A program made the position numbers and the translations under genes. A stretch of DNA of 64,000 bases from Candidatus Avelusimicrobium pullarium (lineage in GTDB: Bacteria > Elusimicrobiota > Elusimicrobia > Elusimicrobiales > Elusimicrobiaceae), in assembly GCA_944323745.1 (NCBI GenBank), contig CALUTQ010000001.1:610863-674862 (forward strand). Direction: 5' to 3'. Of this stretch, positions 33,867 to 42,075 are shown piece after piece. How positions within the stretch are numbered: position 1 is the stretch's first letter; each line of letters opens with the position of its first letter. The notes under the pieces were generated by a model. It searched no databases, was not told the DNA's origin, and saw only the letters and a list, made by a program, of their open reading frames with translations.

Positions 33867-34226
33867 ATGTTAAAAATTGCGTTGGTGGACGACTCGGTCA
33901 TTTTACGCTCTGCCATAAAAAACGTGTTGGAATCATCGGGTTATGACGTGGTGTTTGAGGCGGGCGGTTCCAAAGAACTTTTTGAAAAGCTGGAAAAAGC
34001 AGTGCCTTCTTTGATTTTGCTGGATGTGTTCTTTCCGACGGAAAACGGCTTGGATATGTTGGCCCGCCTTAAAAAACAGCATCCGCAGGTAAAAGTGCTT
34101 ATGGTAACGGGCCTTAAACAGGAAACCATTGCAGAAGAAGCCAAAAGGCTGGGAGCAGACGGTATTTTGTATAAGCCGTTTGACACCGACGACTTGTTAA
34201 ACGCCGTTAAGCAGGTCGGCCTGTAA
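33867..34226 (+). CDS. Single-domain response regulator (CheY-like)
   Basis: 119 residues, receiver domain only. Acid pocket Asp8/Asp9 (VDDS), phospho-acceptor Asp53 (LILLDVFFP), Thr81 (MVTG) and Lys103 (YKPF), so phosphorylation-competent. No output domain and no adjacent kinase. It may act on pilus or motility machinery as such proteins do elsewhere, but only the neighbouring pilin gene suggests this. Confidence 0.92.
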   Translation: MLKIALVDDSVILRSAIKNVLESSGYDVVFEAGGSKELFEKLEKAVPSLILLDVFFPTENGLDMLARLKKQHPQVKVLMVTGLKQETIAEEAKRLGADGILYKPFDTDDLLNAVKQVGL

Positions 34227-34238
34227 ATTTCTTAAAGC

Positions 34239-34270
34239 AAAAAGCTCCGCCGAAAAGGCGGGGCTTTTTT
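34239..34270 (+). terminator. Terminator after the response regulator gene
   Basis: AAAGCTCCGCC-gaaa-AGGCGGGGCTTTTTT. Confidence 0.85.
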
Positions 34271-34321
34271 ATGTAAGATTAGCGGTAAGGGCCTCTTATT
34301 GCCTGGTGTTTTTTGAAGGGC

Positions 34322-34376
34322 TTGACCCGTTTTTTTTTTTTGATAAATTTTGTTTATGAACAAAATTTATCAAAAA
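34322..34376 (+). promoter_or_regulatory. Pilin promoter cassette 3: poly-T spacer plus start-codon palindrome
   Basis: -35 TTGACC (34322-34327), spacer CG + T12 + GA (16 bases), -10 TAAATT (34344-34349), ATG 34356 at +7. Arms TTTTTGATAAATTTTG (34337-34352) and CAAAATTTATCAAAAA (34361-34376), identical to cassettes 1 and 2; centre TTTATGAA. Confidence 0.8.
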
Positions 34377-34907
34377 ATCATTCTTGACGGGAAAAACCGC
34401 CCAAAAAGCGTTTTGGGCGGTTTTACGCTAATGGAACTTTTGGTAGTGGTGCTGATAATCGGCATTTTGGCGGCCATAGCTTTGCCGCGCTACAGTTTGG
34501 CGGTACGCAAGGCAAAAGCCGCCACCGTATTGGCTACGCTAAATAAAATGATGGAAGCCTCCGATGTATATTATATGGCCAATGGCACATACACAACGGA
34601 TATGGAAGCTTTAGATGCCACCCTCGCAAATACGGACCCTTATAGAATAACACTTCAAGATGAAGGTTTTCGCTGGGAAGCAAACGCTCAAAATAAACCG
34701 GGCTATCCTATTTTGCAAGTATTTGGTACATACAGGGTTCCTGTTTATGGACACCAACGTAAATGGCGCTTGTGCATAGGCGGCACAGATGAAACGGCAG
34801 CCGTGTGTAAATCTTTGGGGGGAATACAGGATAAAAGCTATTCTTATCGTTTTTATTTGCCGGTAAATGATATGTCTGTTTACGGAAGTGCCATATCGGG
34901 CAATTAA
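34356..34907 (+). CDS. Type IV pilin-like protein (cassette 3)
   Basis: 183 residues. Leader MNKIYQKIILDGKNRPKS...GG, then FTLMELLVVVLIIGILAAI (prepilin cut G/F, Glu5), ALPRYSLAVRKAKAATVLATLNKMMEASDVYYMANGTYTTDMEALDA, a variable domain and a closing LCIGGTDETAAVCKSLGG motif. Own promoter and terminator; lies alone between a response regulator and a convergent LOG gene. Confidence 0.9.
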   Translation: MNKIYQKIILDGKNRPKSVLGGFTLMELLVVVLIIGILAAIALPRYSLAVRKAKAATVLATLNKMMEASDVYYMANGTYTTDMEALDATLANTDPYRITLQDEGFRWEANAQNKPGYPILQVFGTYRVPVYGHQRKWRLCIGGTDETAAVCKSLGGIQDKSYSYRFYLPVNDMSVYGSAISGN

Positions 34908-34922
34908 ACGCTTGTTTAAACA

Positions 34923-34955
34923 AAAAACCCCGCGGCTAAAACCGCGGGGTTTTTG
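34923..34955. terminator. Terminator between pilin 3 and the LOG-family gene
   Basis: AAAACCCCGCGG-ctaaaa-CCGCGGGGTTTTT, usable from both convergent genes. Confidence 0.88.
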
Positions 34956-34968
34956 TGTAACTTGTTTT

Positions 34969-35799
34969 TTATTTAATCTTATAGAATTTGGCGATGATGT
35001 CCCACGCTTCTTCTGCCGTGTCTACAATGTGGCAGGTGCGGGCTTCTTCGTTATCAATCACGCCGTAAGAAGCCAAGGCGCGGAAATTGACCACCGAGTT
35101 CCAAAATTCTTTACCCAATAAGATGATGGGAATTTCTTCTTTCTTGCCGGTTTTAACCAGCGTCAGAATTTCAAACAGTTCGTCAAACGTGCCGTATCCG
35201 CCCGGCAACACCACAAACGCGCGCGAACGCATTACCAAATGCAGTTTGCGAATGGCAAAATAGTGGAACAAAAACGCCAGGTTTTTGGTGATGTACGGGT
35301 TGGGGTGCTGTTCGTGCGGCAGGGTAATGTTAAAGCCGATGCTTTTGCCGCCGCTTTCAAACGCGCCGCGGTTGGCCGCTTCCATCAGGCCTGGGCCGCC
35401 GCCGGTTACTACGGCAAAGCGGTTTTTGCCTTTTTTAACGGCCAGCTGGGCAAATTTGCGGCCTTCTTCGTAATATTTGGAAAGAGAAAGCAACCCTTCT
35501 GCTTCGCTTAAGCGTTCCTGCAAAGCTTTGCTTTTGGGTTTTGCCGCCAAGGCTTTTTTGGCCGCGGCCACTTGGGCTTTGGCTTCTTTTTCCGGCCGGA
35601 CGCGCGCAGAACCAAAGCAAACAATGCTTTGCGTAATGTTCATTGCCTGAAGATAAATTTCGGGCTTCATTACTTCCAGCTCAATGCGCACCGGACGCAT
35701 AACCGGCTTATTTAACAGTTCAATGTCTTCGTAGGCGCGAATGTAGGAACTTTCGTGCTCTATGCTTTTGACTCTTTCTTTTTTAGCGGGTTTTTTCAT
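34969..35799 (-). CDS. LOG family (lysine-decarboxylase-like) Rossmann protein
   Basis: 276 residues. An ~85-residue basic/helical N-terminal extension precedes the domain, with CFGSARVRPE, VVTGGGPGLMEAANRGAF, NITLPHEQHPNPYITKNL and the signature PGGYGTFDELFE. Homologues release bases from nucleoside 5'-monophosphates (LOG) or are PpnN-like nucleosidases. Overlaps the end of the upstream-transcribed dxs by 17 bases. Confidence 0.88.
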   Translation of the reverse strand: MKKPAKKERVKSIEHESSYIRAYEDIELLNKPVMRPVRIELEVMKPEIYLQAMNITQSIVCFGSARVRPEKEAKAQVAAAKKALAAKPKSKALQERLSEAEGLLSLSKYYEEGRKFAQLAVKKGKNRFAVVTGGGPGLMEAANRGAFESGGKSIGFNITLPHEQHPNPYITKNLAFLFHYFAIRKLHLVMRSRAFVVLPGGYGTFDELFEILTLVKTGKKEEIPIILLGKEFWNSVVNFRALASYGVIDNEEARTCHIVDTAEEAWDIIAKFYKIK

Positions 35800-37654
35800 A
35801 ATGTTTGCTCCAGTTAAGTATTTGCGCTGCCATTTTGTCAGGCGTCAACCCCAGTTGTTCATAAAGTTGACCTACTTTACCGTGTTCCACAAATTCATCC
35901 GGCAGGCCCAAGCGCAGCAAACGGAAGGGCTTGTCCTGACCGGTTACGTATTCCGCCACGGCAGAACCAAAGCCGCCGCAGAGGGAATTGTCTTCCACCG
36001 TAACGATGCGGGGGGAAACTTTTAAGGCTTCGTCCAAAATTTCCGTGTCCAGCGGTTTAACAAAACGCGCGTTAATGACGCCCGCGTCCAGCCCTTTGTC
36101 TTTTAAAAGTGCGGCCGCTTCCAAAGCGGGGTGTACGCGGTTGCCAATGGCCACAATGGTTAAATCTTTGCCTTTTTTAAGCCATTGTCCTTTGCCTACG
36201 GGCAGGTCTTTCAGTTCGCTGTCAACGGGCACGTTAAAACCGGCCCCGCGCGGATAGCGCAGCACAAAAGGTTTGCCGCTGTCCAACGCGGTTTTGAGCA
36301 GATGGCCCAGTTCGTTTTCGTCGGCCGGTGCGGCGATAATCAAGTTAGGCGTACTGCGCAGAAAACTCAGGTCAAAAGCGCCGTGGTGCGTCGGGCCGTC
36401 TTCGCCCACCAAACCGGCGCGGTCCAAAGCAAACACAACGGGTAAATTTTGAAGCGCAATATCGTGCACAATTTGGTCATAACAGCGCTGGGCAAAAGAA
36501 GAATAAACCGCTACCACCGGTTTGAGCCCTTCGGCGGCCAGACCGGCGGCAAAGGTGGCGGCGTGTTCTTCGGCAATGCCTACATCAAAAAAGCGCTGCG
36601 GAAAAGTATGGCGGAACTCGTCCAAGCCGGTTCCTTCGGGCATAGCGGCCGTAATGGCATTTATTTTTTTGTCGGCTTTGGCCAGTTTAATCAGCGCGTC
36701 GGAAAAAGCCTTGGTAAAGGTAATGCGGTCGCTTTTGCCGATGGTGTCGCCGGTGTCTGCGTCAAACATTCCAACGCCGTGAAACTTGGTCGGTTTTTCT
36801 TCCGCCGGCGTATAGCCCTTGCCTTTTTTGGTGACTACGTGCAGCAACACGGGGCCTTTTACGTTTTTGACGTGTTCTAAGACGTCTACCATTGCTTCAA
36901 TGTCGTTGCCGTTGACGGGGCCGAAATAGCGGAAGCCCATTTCTTCAAAAATCGTGCCGGGGAACAGAATGGAGCGGGCGCGTTTGGCCAATTTGGCCGC
37001 ATTGTTGCCCAGCTCGTCAAAGCGTTTTAAAAAGTTGGTGGCTTTTTCTTCGGCTAACTGTACGTACTTTTTGGTCAGCAGTTTGGTCAAAAACTGGCCC
37101 AAGGCGCCGACGCGTTTGGAAATGAACATCTGGTTATCGTTTAAAATCACCAACATATCGGTAGCCAAAAGGCCTGCATTTTGCATTGCCTCGTATGCCA
37201 TACCGCCGGTCAGCGCGCCGTCTGCCACGACGGCCACTACTTTTGCGTCAGATTTTTTTTGGTCGCGCGCAATAGCCATACCCAGCGCGGCCGACAGTGC
37301 CGTGCTGGCGTGCCCTACACCAAATTCGTCATATTTGCTTTCGCTGCGTTTGGGAAAGCCGCTCAAGCCTCCTTTGGTGCGAATGGTGGAAAATTTGCCT
37401 TGCCGGCCCGTCAAAAGTTTGTGTGCATAGGCTTGGTGTCCCGTGTCAAAAACCAGTTTGTCTTTGGGCGTGTCAAATACATAATGCAGGGCGGTAATAA
37501 TTTCCACCGCGCCCAAGCTGGAGCCCAAGTGGCCCCCGTTTTTGCTGGTTGTTTTGATAATTTCTTCACGGATTTCCTGGCATAACTGCGGCAGCAGTTC
37601 GCGTTTAATGTTGCGCAAATCAGCCGGGGTTTTGACGGTTGGCAATACTTTCAT
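35783..37654 (-). CDS. dxs: 1-deoxy-D-xylulose-5-phosphate synthase
   Basis: Thiamine-diphosphate enzyme, first step of the MEP isoprenoid pathway. 623 residues. GGHLGSSLGAVEIITALHYVFD, FDTGHQAYAHKLLTGR, VVADGALTGGMAYEAMQNAG...LNDNQMFIS (TPP site), EEHAATFAAGLA, VGEDGPTHHGAFDLSFLR and the C-terminal LCGGFGSAVAEY. SD AAGGAG. Nine bases downstream of the prenyl synthase gene, so two isoprenoid steps are co-transcribed. Confidence 0.97.
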   Translation of the reverse strand: MKVLPTVKTPADLRNIKRELLPQLCQEIREEIIKTTSKNGGHLGSSLGAVEIITALHYVFDTPKDKLVFDTGHQAYAHKLLTGRQGKFSTIRTKGGLSGFPKRSESKYDEFGVGHASTALSAALGMAIARDQKKSDAKVVAVVADGALTGGMAYEAMQNAGLLATDMLVILNDNQMFISKRVGALGQFLTKLLTKKYVQLAEEKATNFLKRFDELGNNAAKLAKRARSILFPGTIFEEMGFRYFGPVNGNDIEAMVDVLEHVKNVKGPVLLHVVTKKGKGYTPAEEKPTKFHGVGMFDADTGDTIGKSDRITFTKAFSDALIKLAKADKKINAITAAMPEGTGLDEFRHTFPQRFFDVGIAEEHAATFAAGLAAEGLKPVVAVYSSFAQRCYDQIVHDIALQNLPVVFALDRAGLVGEDGPTHHGAFDLSFLRSTPNLIIAAPADENELGHLLKTALDSGKPFVLRYPRGAGFNVPVDSELKDLPVGKGQWLKKGKDLTIVAIGNRVHPALEAAALLKDKGLDAGVINARFVKPLDTEILDEALKVSPRIVTVEDNSLCGGFGSAVAEYVTGQDKPFRLLRLGLPDEFVEHGKVGQLYEQLGLTPDKMAAQILNWSKHYEKTR

Positions 37655-37663
37655 TCTTACTCC

Positions 37664-38710
37664 TTAATACGTGCGTGTCTTAAAAAATTCAGCCATAGCA
37701 TACAACGGCGCCAGATTTTTGCGTTTGACGTTTTTGAGGCTGTCCAATGCTTTTTGTGCTTTGGCAATAAGCAGCTGGGCGTGTTTGCGGCTGCCTTCCA
37801 AACCAAACAGGCTGACAAAGGTCAGCTTGCCGTTTTGCGTATCGCTGTTTGATTTGCCCAATTGTTTGGCCGAGGCGGTTACGTCCAAAATGTCATCTAC
37901 AATTTGGAACACCAGCCCAATACAGTCGGCATATTTTTGAATATGTTTTAAATCGGCCCCTTTGGCGCCGGCCAGCAGGGCGCCGGTTTCCACGCTGGCG
38001 CGGATGAGCGCACCGGTTTTATTGGCGTGAATATAAAGCAGTACTGCCTCGGGTGTTGTTTCCTGCACGGTGGGCGGGAGCAAAAAATAGCGCAGGCTTT
38101 TATCGGCCAGTTTTTTGGAAACTTTTTTTATTTTTTCGGCCCGTATGCTGGCGGCGTCCTGCGTGCCCATTCCTTCGGCATATACGTCGGAGGTTTGGCC
38201 GCCTACCATACCGGAAGCGCCGGCGCGGTGGGCAAAATTTTGCAATGCGTTAAGCGTGTTTTCCGCCCCGATGGTTTTAATTTTGCCGTTTTGGGCAAAC
38301 ACTTCAAACACATAGGTCAGCAGTGCGTCGCCGGCCAGCAGGGCCAGGTCTTCGCCGAATACTTTGTGATTGGTGGGTTTGCCGCGGCGCAGGTCGTCGT
38401 TGTCCATACAGGGCAAATCATCGTGAATTAAAGAATAGGTGTGCAGCATTTCCAGCGCGCAGGCGGCAGGCATAACGTCGGCCGCTTTTTTGCCGAAGGC
38501 TTCGGCGGTGGCCATTGCCAAAATGGGGCGCACGCGTTTGCCGCCGGCCTGGAGAGAATAGTCCATAGCGTCGGTCAAAATTTTGGGTGCATTGGGGATT
38601 TTGTCAATAAATTTGGAAAGATTTTTTTCTACCAGTTTGGCGCGTTCTTTTAGATAAGCGTCAAAGTCCAGCGTTTGTTTTTTTTGTGCGGCACGGACGG
38701 GTTTTGTCAT
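37664..38710 (-). CDS. ispA: Short-chain polyprenyl diphosphate synthase (farnesyl/geranylgeranyl type) with an insertion
   Basis: 348 residues. GGKRVRPILAMATAEAFG, first Asp-rich motif HDDLPCMDNDDLRRGKPTNH, GGQTSDVYAEG, KTGALIRASV, and the second Asp-rich motif FQIVDDILDVT. Compared with the usual ~300 residues it carries about 30-35 extra residues between GGQ..AEG and the IHxNKTG helix (residues ~181-222, Lys-rich then SLRYFLLPPTVQE). ATG 38710 chosen for its GAGGTGATT SD; the frame stays open for 438 bases upstream, in antisense to the next pilin. Confidence 0.92.
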   Translation of the reverse strand: MTKPVRAAQKKQTLDFDAYLKERAKLVEKNLSKFIDKIPNAPKILTDAMDYSLQAGGKRVRPILAMATAEAFGKKAADVMPAACALEMLHTYSLIHDDLPCMDNDDLRRGKPTNHKVFGEDLALLAGDALLTYVFEVFAQNGKIKTIGAENTLNALQNFAHRAGASGMVGGQTSDVYAEGMGTQDAASIRAEKIKKVSKKLADKSLRYFLLPPTVQETTPEAVLLYIHANKTGALIRASVETGALLAGAKGADLKHIQKYADCIGLVFQIVDDILDVTASAKQLGKSNSDTQNGKLTFVSLFGLEGSRKHAQLLIAKAQKALDSLKNVKRKNLAPLYAMAEFFKTRTY

Positions 38711-38807
38711 AATCACCTCTAAAAGGGTATTTACTTTATTATACATTAATGCTTGGCGGGAAAATAGGTGTCGGTCTGCGGGTTTAGCCAAAGTATAACT
38801 TGTTTTT

Positions 38808-38842
38808 GCTAAAATAAAATTATGAACAAAATTTATCAAAAA
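38808..38842 (+). promoter_or_regulatory. Degenerate pilin promoter cassette 4 (right palindrome arm only)
   Basis: TGCTAAAAT extended -10 (38808-38815) with the ATG (38822) at +7. The right arm CAAAATTTATCAAAAA (38827-38842) is identical to the other cassettes, but the left arm and the long T tract are missing: only CTTG followed by T5 precedes the -10. Confidence 0.6.
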
Positions 38843-39343
38843 ATGATTTCTTCCTTTAAAAATTCCGCTGCGGGCAAAGCGGGCGGTTTTACACTCATTG
38901 AGCTTTTGGTGGTGGTGCTGATTATCGGCATATTGGCGGCTATTGCCTTGCCGCAGTATGAAAAAGCGGTGGAGAGAAGCCGCGCCGCCGAAGCCCTGAC
39001 GATGGTGTCTTCCATTGCCAAGGCCCAAGAAATATACAAAATGACGACCGGCAACTACACAACGGATATGTCTGTTTTGGATATTGAAGTTCCGGGAACG
39101 GATGTTACTGCCAATGGCTATGGCAGAAAAGAAACCAAACTCTTTCAATATGGTTCCTATTCACCAAGCTACACTAACTCCGTAGCGATTGCCAAACGCC
39201 TGCCTGTAGACAGTAAATATTCTATCGTTGCGCTGGATGACGGAACGGTTGTATGCCATTATTTTACCGGCTGGGAAGATTTCTGCCGCTCTATGGGTTC
39301 CGGCCAAGCCTATAGCGGCAACCCAAGTTACGTTATCCACTAA
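38822..39343 (+). CDS. Type IV pilin-like protein (cassette 4)
   Basis: 173 residues. Leader MNKIYQKMISSFKNSAAGKAGG, then FTLIELLVVVLIIGILAAI (prepilin cleavage G/F), ALPQYEKAVERSRAAEALTMVSSIAKAQEIYKMTTGNYTTDMSVLDIEV and a C-terminal VVCHYFTGWEDFCRSMGSG disulphide-type motif. Lies 33 bases upstream of hydF without a terminator between them. Confidence 0.9.
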   Translation: MNKIYQKMISSFKNSAAGKAGGFTLIELLVVVLIIGILAAIALPQYEKAVERSRAAEALTMVSSIAKAQEIYKMTTGNYTTDMSVLDIEVPGTDVTANGYGRKETKLFQYGSYSPSYTNSVAIAKRLPVDSKYSIVALDDGTVVCHYFTGWEDFCRSMGSGQAYSGNPSYVIH

Positions 39344-39364
39344 TCTTGCGTCTGTTCATTTTTA

Positions 39365-39370
39365 TATAAT
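39365..39370 (+). promoter_or_regulatory. -10 of hydF (leaderless geometry)
   Basis: TATAAT with the ATG (39377) at +7. Confidence 0.55.
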
Positions 39371-39376
39371 CTGTAT

Positions 39377-40546
39377 ATGGTAAAACTGAACAGACCTCAC
39401 ATCGGCATTTTCGGACGTATGAACGCGGGCAAAAGTTCGCTGGTTAACGTGCTTAGCCAGCAGGACACCGCCGTGGTGGCCGCCGTGCCCGGCACGACGA
39501 CAGACCCTGTCAAAAAAATTATGGAAATTTTGGGTATCGGCCCCGTAACGCTTATTGATACGGCCGGGCTGGACGATACCTCCGAGTTGGGCCCCCAGCG
39601 CGTGGCCAAAACGCAGGAAGTATTAAACCAAGTCAATTTGGCGCTGATCGTTTTTGCGCAAGATTTCGGTTCCTACGAAAAAGACCTGGCCGCGTTGTGC
39701 CGCCGCAGAGGCGTGCCGTTTTTCTTCGTACATAACAAAAGCGATTTATATCCCGCTGTCCCTAAAGAGCTGGAAGGGGCGGAGGTGGTGGAATTTTCCT
39801 GCTTGGACAAAAACAATAAACCGCTGCTGGCCGCCATTGCCAAGCATTTGCCTAAAAGCGCCTATGCGCACGACGACGTTTTTGGCGGTTTTGTAAAAGA
39901 GGGCGATGAAGTGGTGCTGGTAATGCCCATTGACGCTTCCGCGCCGGAAGGGCGGCTTATTTTGCCGCAGGTGCAGGCAATGCGCAGTTTGCTTGATTTG
40001 CACGCTGTCGGCATTGGTGTGCAGCCGGCTGAATTGCCCGCGTGGCTTGCCAAACATACACCTAAATTGGTGGTGACGGACTCACAGGCGTTTAAGCAGG
40101 TCAGTGCGGCCGTGCCGGCGCATATCCCGCTGACCAGCTTTAGCATTTTGTTTTCCCGCTTGAAGGGCGATTTTGATTTGTTCCTGCACAGTACGCCCAA
40201 AATTGACGACTTGCAGGACGGGGACAAAGTGCTTATTTTGGAGTCCTGCTCCCACAGCGTCAACAAATGTGACGATATCGGCCGCGTTAAAATACCGGCT
40301 TGGCTGCAAAAAAAGACGGGCAAAAAATTGCACTTTGACGTGCTGGCCAGTCTGGACCCGCTGCCGAAAGATTTGTCGGTTTACCGTTTGGCCGTGCAAT
40401 GCGGCGGCTGTATGGTCACGCGCGTACAGGTGCTAAACCGCGTACATCGTTTGGCGCAGGCCGGCGTGCCGGTAAGCAATTACGGTATGACGATTGCCTG
40501 GTGTAACGGCATTTTTGAGCGCGTAACGGAAATATTCCGGCATTAA
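39377..40546 (+). CDS. hydF: [FeFe]-hydrogenase H-cluster maturation GTPase HydF
   Basis: 389 residues. GTPase domain: GRMNAGKSS (P-loop, 13-21), PGTTTDPV, DTAGLDD, HNKSD. C-terminal Fe-S domain: Cys291-x-His293 in SCSHSVNKC and Cys342/Cys345 in QCGGCM; the residue before Cys342, His in the classical HCxxC, is Gln here. Scaffold/carrier for the 2Fe subcluster of [FeFe]-hydrogenase, so the organism should evolve or consume H2 by such an enzyme. HydE, HydG and the hydrogenase are not in the window. Confidence 0.94.
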   Translation: MVKLNRPHIGIFGRMNAGKSSLVNVLSQQDTAVVAAVPGTTTDPVKKIMEILGIGPVTLIDTAGLDDTSELGPQRVAKTQEVLNQVNLALIVFAQDFGSYEKDLAALCRRRGVPFFFVHNKSDLYPAVPKELEGAEVVEFSCLDKNNKPLLAAIAKHLPKSAYAHDDVFGGFVKEGDEVVLVMPIDASAPEGRLILPQVQAMRSLLDLHAVGIGVQPAELPAWLAKHTPKLVVTDSQAFKQVSAAVPAHIPLTSFSILFSRLKGDFDLFLHSTPKIDDLQDGDKVLILESCSHSVNKCDDIGRVKIPAWLQKKTGKKLHFDVLASLDPLPKDLSVYRLAVQCGGCMVTRVQVLNRVHRLAQAGVPVSNYGMTIAWCNGIFERVTEIFRH

Positions 40547-40551
40547 CCGGC

Positions 40552-40579
40552 TTGAAAAATAAAGCCGTGCCTTTATACT
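40552..40579 (+). promoter_or_regulatory. Promoter of the 9-residue-repeat protein gene
   Basis: TTGAAA (40552-40557), 16-base spacer, TATACT (40574-40579). Confidence 0.55.
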
Positions 40580-40596
40580 ATAAAATGGAGAAATAT

Positions 40597-41214
40597 ATGA
40601 AACATTTATCCGTTTTGTTTGTTTTTGCTTTGCTGACCGGTTTTTTGCAGGCGGCTCCGGTAACAACGGTAAAAGTAACCCGCCCGACTACTACCGCTAC
40701 TGTCAACCGGCCGACCACAACGGCTGTGGTGTCGCGCCCGACGACTACCGCCGCGGTACTTCACCCGACGACTACTGCTACAGTGGAACGCCCCGTAACG
40801 ACGGCGGTCGTGTCCCACCCGACCACGCAGGTAACCGTTACACATCCTGGGGAAAGAGGCGTGGCATATGTGCCTACGCCGGCGCCTGCGGCACCCAAAA
40901 AGACGTCTTCTTCTGCCAAAACAACGTCTTCGTCTGCTGTGGGCAGCTATACGCCTGCTTATAAAAACGCCAAAGATTTCAAAGCCGCGGATGTGCCCAA
41001 GGCCGCCACCGTGACCAATGCAGTGTCGGGTTTAGGAATGACGAACTCCGACGCGGCACAGAAAGAAGCCGACGCCAAATCTTTTAAGGTGGAAAAGGGC
41101 CTCTCCACGCAAGTAAGCGAAGAAGACGTGCTGAAAAATACCAAGCTGCCTACCAATCTTGACAGCAAGTTAAAGCAACGTAATTTTGAAGCGGCCAAAT
41201 TCTCCGGCAAATGA
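40597..41214 (+). CDS. Secreted Thr/Pro/Val-rich protein with tandem 9-residue repeats
   Basis: 205 residues. Signal peptide MKHLSVLFVFALLTGFLQA (cleavage before APVTT). Residues ~20-85 hold seven consecutive nonamers of pattern TTTA-x-V-x-[RH]-P (TTTATVNRP, TTTAVVSRP, TTTAAVLHP, TTTATVERP, VTTAVVSHP, TTQVTVTHP). A Ser/Thr/Lys linker (KKTSSSAKTTSSS) follows, then a charged C-terminal half ending AAKFSGK. No known domain. Periplasmic or cell-surface, possibly peptidoglycan- or pilus-associated. ATG 40597 chosen for GGAG and the signal peptide. Confidence 0.82.
   Translation: MKHLSVLFVFALLTGFLQAAPVTTVKVTRPTTTATVNRPTTTAVVSRPTTTAAVLHPTTTATVERPVTTAVVSHPTTQVTVTHPGERGVAYVPTPAPAAPKKTSSSAKTTSSSAVGSYTPAYKNAKDFKAADVPKAATVTNAVSGLGMTNSDAAQKEADAKSFKVEKGLSTQVSEEDVLKNTKLPTNLDSKLKQRNFEAAKFSGK
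40660..40850 (+). repeat. 27-bp tandem coding repeats (9-residue units)
   Basis: Seven in-frame units with conserved CCGACTACTACCGCT-like cores; length changes by slippage or recombination would stay in frame. Confidence 0.8.
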
Positions 41215-41228
41215 TTCTTGCGCAGTCA

Positions 41229-41258
41229 CAAACCCCGTGCGGAAGCACGGGGTTTTCT
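41229..41258 (+). terminator. Terminator after the repeat-protein gene
   Basis: AACCCCGTGC-ggaa-GCACGGGGTTTT. The ~190 bases up to 41447 hold no gene that I can support. Confidence 0.85.
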
Positions 41259-41403
41259 TTTAAAGCGGGAAACATTGTACGTCTGTTTTAAACGGTGTAA
41301 CGGCTTGTGTTTGGTGTTCAAAAAAAGAATGCCTGTATGTAAAAGGATGTTGTTTGCCGCATTTTCTTGTTTCTGCACGGCAAAATATCGCAAAAACCGA
41401 CAT

Positions 41404-41432
41404 AAAAAACCCCGCTTGCGGCAGGGTTTTTG
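41404..41432 (-). terminator. Probable terminator of the 41.4-kb orphan gene
   Basis: - strand CCTGCCGC-aa-GCGGGG followed by T6; the stem has a bulge. Confidence 0.5.
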
Positions 41433-41447
41433 GCTTCGGTTGCAAAA

Positions 41448-41936
41448 TCAGTCGTCAAAGTCCGTTTCTTCGCCTTCCAGGTCGCGGGCGAAATCGCCCC
41501 ATTGTTCGCGGGTGGCTTCCAATTTAAGCGACAGGCCCGTATCGGAATATTCCGTATAGGGTTTGTCGGCCAGAATGTTTTGGTCCAGCTTTATTTCCAT
41601 AAAAAACGGCGTTTGACCGGGCAGTTCGCCGCGGCAGGCGCAGCCCAAGGCCGTTTTGGGCGCCATAAAGATGGACACTTTCGGCTCCAGCATAATCCAA
41701 TTATCGGCCTGACCGGTGGAAAGCACCTGCAAAATAAATGCGGAAAGATAGGGGGCCTGTGCGTCTTTAAGGGCAATAAATTTTTCGGCAAACTCGTCGG
41801 AAAACAGGGGCGTGTCTTTATAATAAAGGCCTATTTCATATTCCACGCAGGGTTCTTCGCTCCCGTCGTCATACCAGCGCGACACGGGGCTGATGTCTAA
41901 TTCTAAACCTTCTTTGCCGTATTTAATGGTAGCCAT
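41448..41936 (-). CDS. Acidic protein of unknown function
   Basis: 162 residues, soluble, ending LEGEETDFDD. Contains several aromatic/beta-type segments (CVEYEIGLYYKDTPLF, PFFMEIKLDQNIL). No family recognised. Good SD AGAGG before the ATG and a hairpin terminator downstream support a real gene. Confidence 0.75.
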   Translation of the reverse strand: MATIKYGKEGLELDISPVSRWYDDGSEEPCVEYEIGLYYKDTPLFSDEFAEKFIALKDAQAPYLSAFILQVLSTGQADNWIMLEPKVSIFMAPKTALGCACRGELPGQTPFFMEIKLDQNILADKPYTEYSDTGLSLKLEATREQWGDFARDLEGEETDFDD

Positions 41937-42075
41937 AAAAGACCTCTTTTCTTGAAAATATTTTTTATATTATGGCAAATTTTGCCTTTGAAAAGCAGGT
42001 TTTATTAAGGGCCGCCTTGTCGGAAACAGGTGGCAAGGTTCCCTACAAGTGCTGCTTTGGGTTTGAAAGAGCAAC

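Noticed and set aside
37664-39148. 494-residue version of the prenyl synthase extending over the pilin 4 gene
   Set aside because: The extra N-terminal part is antisense to the pilin coding region, is not prenyl-synthase-like, and a good SD/ATG exists at 38710.
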